In this document: positions 54,376 through 55,689 of the stretch, one piece after another | Layout: every line of letters starts with the position of its first letter | How positions within the stretch are numbered: position 1 is the stretch's first letter | NCBI GenBank assembly: GCA_008933765.1 | Contig: WBUK01000018.1 | Location: forward strand, 1 to 55,689 | Direction of reading: 5' to 3' | From: Ignavibacteriaceae bacterium | GTDB taxonomy: Bacteria > Bacteroidota > Ignavibacteria > Ignavibacteriales > Ignavibacteriaceae | DNA length: 55,689 nt | Notes under the pieces: generated by a model | Told to the model about the DNA's origin: nothing | The model's input: only the letters and a program-made list of their open reading frames with translations | Databases searched by the model: none | Program-made: the position numbers and the translations under genes

Positions 54376-55605
54376 TTATACAACTTCATCAAGTTCGTGA
54401 GAAGGGATTTTAATTGTAAACTCGGAACCGACGCCGTAAGTACTTTTTAGCGAAATAGTGCCTTTCAATTTTTCAATACACCTTTTTGCGATCGCCAGCC
54501 CTAAGCCTGTCCCCTCATAGTTACGGGTTTGCCCCTCGCTAATTTGCCTGAATTCTTCCCATATAAGATGCTGTTTATCCTCGGGAATGCCGATTCCGGT
54601 ATCCGAAACTGTAATTGAAATCCCGGATTCACTGTTAACTTTAATTGCTTCCCCGGTAATTTTAACTTTTCCAACCTGAGTATAAATAACGGCATTTTGA
54701 ATGATATTACCTACGGTATAAAGTAAGTAGTCCTGATCACTGATAAACTCGATCCCCTCAAAATTTAGATTCACTTCAAATGTTAATCCTTTGTGCTCGG
54801 CAATAGTTCTGTTTTCAGAAATAATTTTGCTGAACACACTTCTTAAATCAACCTTTCTGAATCGAATATTTGTGTCTGTATGGTCAAGATCGGAGATTAA
54901 TAGAATCTTCTCCAAAGTAGTCTGCATTCTTTTAGCTGAAGTGAAGATAATGTCAGCAAACTCGCTGAGGTCTTCGTTCTCAAGTTCATCCCTAAGCACC
55001 TCAGCACTTCCCATAATTCCGATGAATGGTGTTCTAAGTTCATGGCTCATGGCTGCAAGAAAATCCGATTTCAGTTTCACCATTTCTTCCGCTTTATTCT
55101 TCGCGTCAATAAGTTCCTGCACCATTTTCACGCGATCGGAAACATCCAAAGAGTAGGTGATGTGCATTTGAACATTACCTGACACATTCCTGTGGACAGA
55201 CATTACCACATCTGCCCATAAAAGCTTTTCATTCTTTCTCTTTAACTGAACTGTCCCGATCCAACCGTCATTGTTTTCAAGGGACTCCCTAATACCGGAG
55301 TATTGGGTTTCGTAAGCATCCGGTACAGATAGAATAGAAACATGTTGCCCAAAAACATCCGCATAATCATATCCATAAAGTTCAGAAAACTTTTTATTTA
55401 CATACTGAATATTGAAGTCGGCGGAGGAAATCATAATTGCAACCGGGCTTTCTTCGATTGCAAAAGCAAAAAGTTGCATTCTTTTATCATTTGCAACTCT
55501 TTCTGAGATGTCGGTGATAATTGCGTAAATCAGAGCTTTATCGTCTGTTTTGAATAATCCGGTGTAATGCTTCAAGTGGAAATGGAATTTCGTAAATTTA
55601 TTTAA
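54376..55605 (-). CDS. PAS sensor histidine kinase, 5' end cut off by insertion element
   Basis: The visible part starts inside a PAS/PAC domain (KFHFHLKHYTGLF then ALIYAIITDISERV), continues with a second PAS (FAIEESPVAIMISSADFNIQ), HisKA with the histidine in AAMSHELRTPFIG, and HATPase (DTGIGIPEDK, GTGLGLAIAK). The frame stays open to 55668, but the last 20 codons run antisense into a transposase leader and do not look like kinase sequence. The native N terminus must lie beyond the insertion, outside the window. The kinase is a tandem paralogue of the one at 52336–54198. Without its start it is probably not expressed normally. Confidence 0.8.
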   Translation of the reverse strand, partial: LNKFTKFHFHLKHYTGLFKTDDKALIYAIITDISERVANDKRMQLFAFAIEESPVAIMISSADFNIQYVNKKFSELYGYDYADVFGQHVSILSVPDAYETQYSGIRESLENNDGWIGTVQLKRKNEKLLWADVVMSVHRNVSGNVQMHITYSLDVSDRVKMVQELIDAKNKAEEMVKLKSDFLAAMSHELRTPFIGIMGSAEVLRDELENEDLSEFADIIFTSAKRMQTTLEKILLISDLDHTDTNIRFRKVDLRSVFSKIISENRTIAEHKGLTFEVNLNFEGIEFISDQDYLLYTVGNIIQNAVIYTQVGKVKITGEAIKVNSESGISITVSDTGIGIPEDKQHLIWEEFRQISEGQTRNYEGTGLGLAIAKRCIEKLKGTISLKSTYGVGSEFTIKIPSHELDEVV

Positions 55606-55689
55606 TGTAAAATAATAAAAAAGGAGATTCCTTTCATGCAAACGAAAAAGAGATTCACCCCCGAGCAAAAAGTCATCATTCTCAGAGAA
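55606..55689 (+). mobile_element. Left end of an IS3-type insertion sequence (continues beyond the window)
   Basis: Kinase-like coding stops near 55605, and from there the plus strand carries a short AT-rich leader, GGAGA and the first codons of a transposase. The exact left terminal inverted repeat cannot be fixed because the right end is outside the window. Confidence 0.6.
55636..55689 (+). CDS. IS3-family transposase OrfA, N-terminal fragment
   Basis: Eighteen codons from the ATG at 55636 read MQTKKRFTPEQKVIILRE and run off the right edge. This is the opening of the helix-turn-helix OrfA (HTH_Tnp_1) of IS3/IS911-type elements, which typically start K(K/R)RRFTPEQKVxILRE. GGAG nine bases upstream is a strong ribosome-binding site. 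The downstream OrfB with its DDE catalytic domain would lie outside the window. Confidence 0.78.
   Translation, partial: MQTKKRFTPEQKVIILRE

Overview
The window reads as a chromosome segment from a member of the Bacteroidota–Chlorobiota/Ignavibacteriota assemblage, most likely an Ignavibacteria-type bacterium. The reasons are four secreted proteins with the C-terminal type IX secretion motif YPNPFNP(A/T)TTI, a CarboxypepD_reg/outer-membrane-barrel receptor, a hybrid two-component regulator of the HTCS type, an AT-rich genome with few strong Shine-Dalgarno sites, and promoter-like TAnnTTTG boxes. This placement is inferred from protein style; no rRNA or tRNA gene was seen.

Layout. 1–5.4 kb (minus strand): hemW (cut by the window edge), recN, a YkvA/DUF1232 membrane protein and a secreted S9 prolyl-oligopeptidase-like peptidase. 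5.8–12.6 kb (minus): a T9SS-exported beta-propeller protein and a 1355-residue one-piece sensor kinase/receiver/AraC regulator. 12.8–18.3 kb: a hyperacidic small protein (+), hldD (-) and cobalamin-dependent metH (+). 18.5–20.7 kb: a receiver–SpoIIE phosphatase coupled to an Hpt protein (-), and a small secreted protein (+). 20.9–25.1 kb: two T9SS beta-propeller paralogues in tandem; the first is internally deleted and has lost its ATG. 25.4–38.8 kb: a complete type I-B CRISPR-Cas locus, cas6-cas8b-cas7-cas5-cas3-cas4-cas1-cas2, followed by a leader and an array of 58 repeats and 57 spacers. cas8b is split in two frames at a run of ten A. 39.1–41.6 kb: a third T9SS paralogue. It makes the CRISPR-Cas locus a segment bracketed by long direct repeats. 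42.2–46.2 kb: a coupled nuclease–helicase pair resembling the Hachiman antiphage system. 46.5–55.7 kb: a frameshifted outer-membrane barrel protein, an outer-membrane TonB-receptor-like protein, and three sensor histidine kinases. The last kinase is interrupted near its N terminus by the start of an IS3-type insertion sequence at the window edge.

How the parts fit. The centre is a defence island: adaptive (I-B) and innate (Hachiman-like) immunity lie between and beside repeated T9SS genes that could recombine. The spacer content shows repeated sampling of the same invaders, and the two newest spacers duplicate older ones. The flanks hold signalling, envelope and core metabolic genes.

The least expected pattern is a recurring structure at gene ends. 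At six loci (hldD, the receiver–SpoIIE gene, two T9SS genes, cas2 and the barrel protein) the last bases of the coding sequence, including the stop codon, recur one to several times just downstream as imperfect tandem copies with periods of 23 to 74 bp. I know of no element class that explains this. Two open reading frames (cas8b and the barrel protein) are each broken by exactly one base in a homopolymer, so sequencing error has to be excluded before any biological reading.
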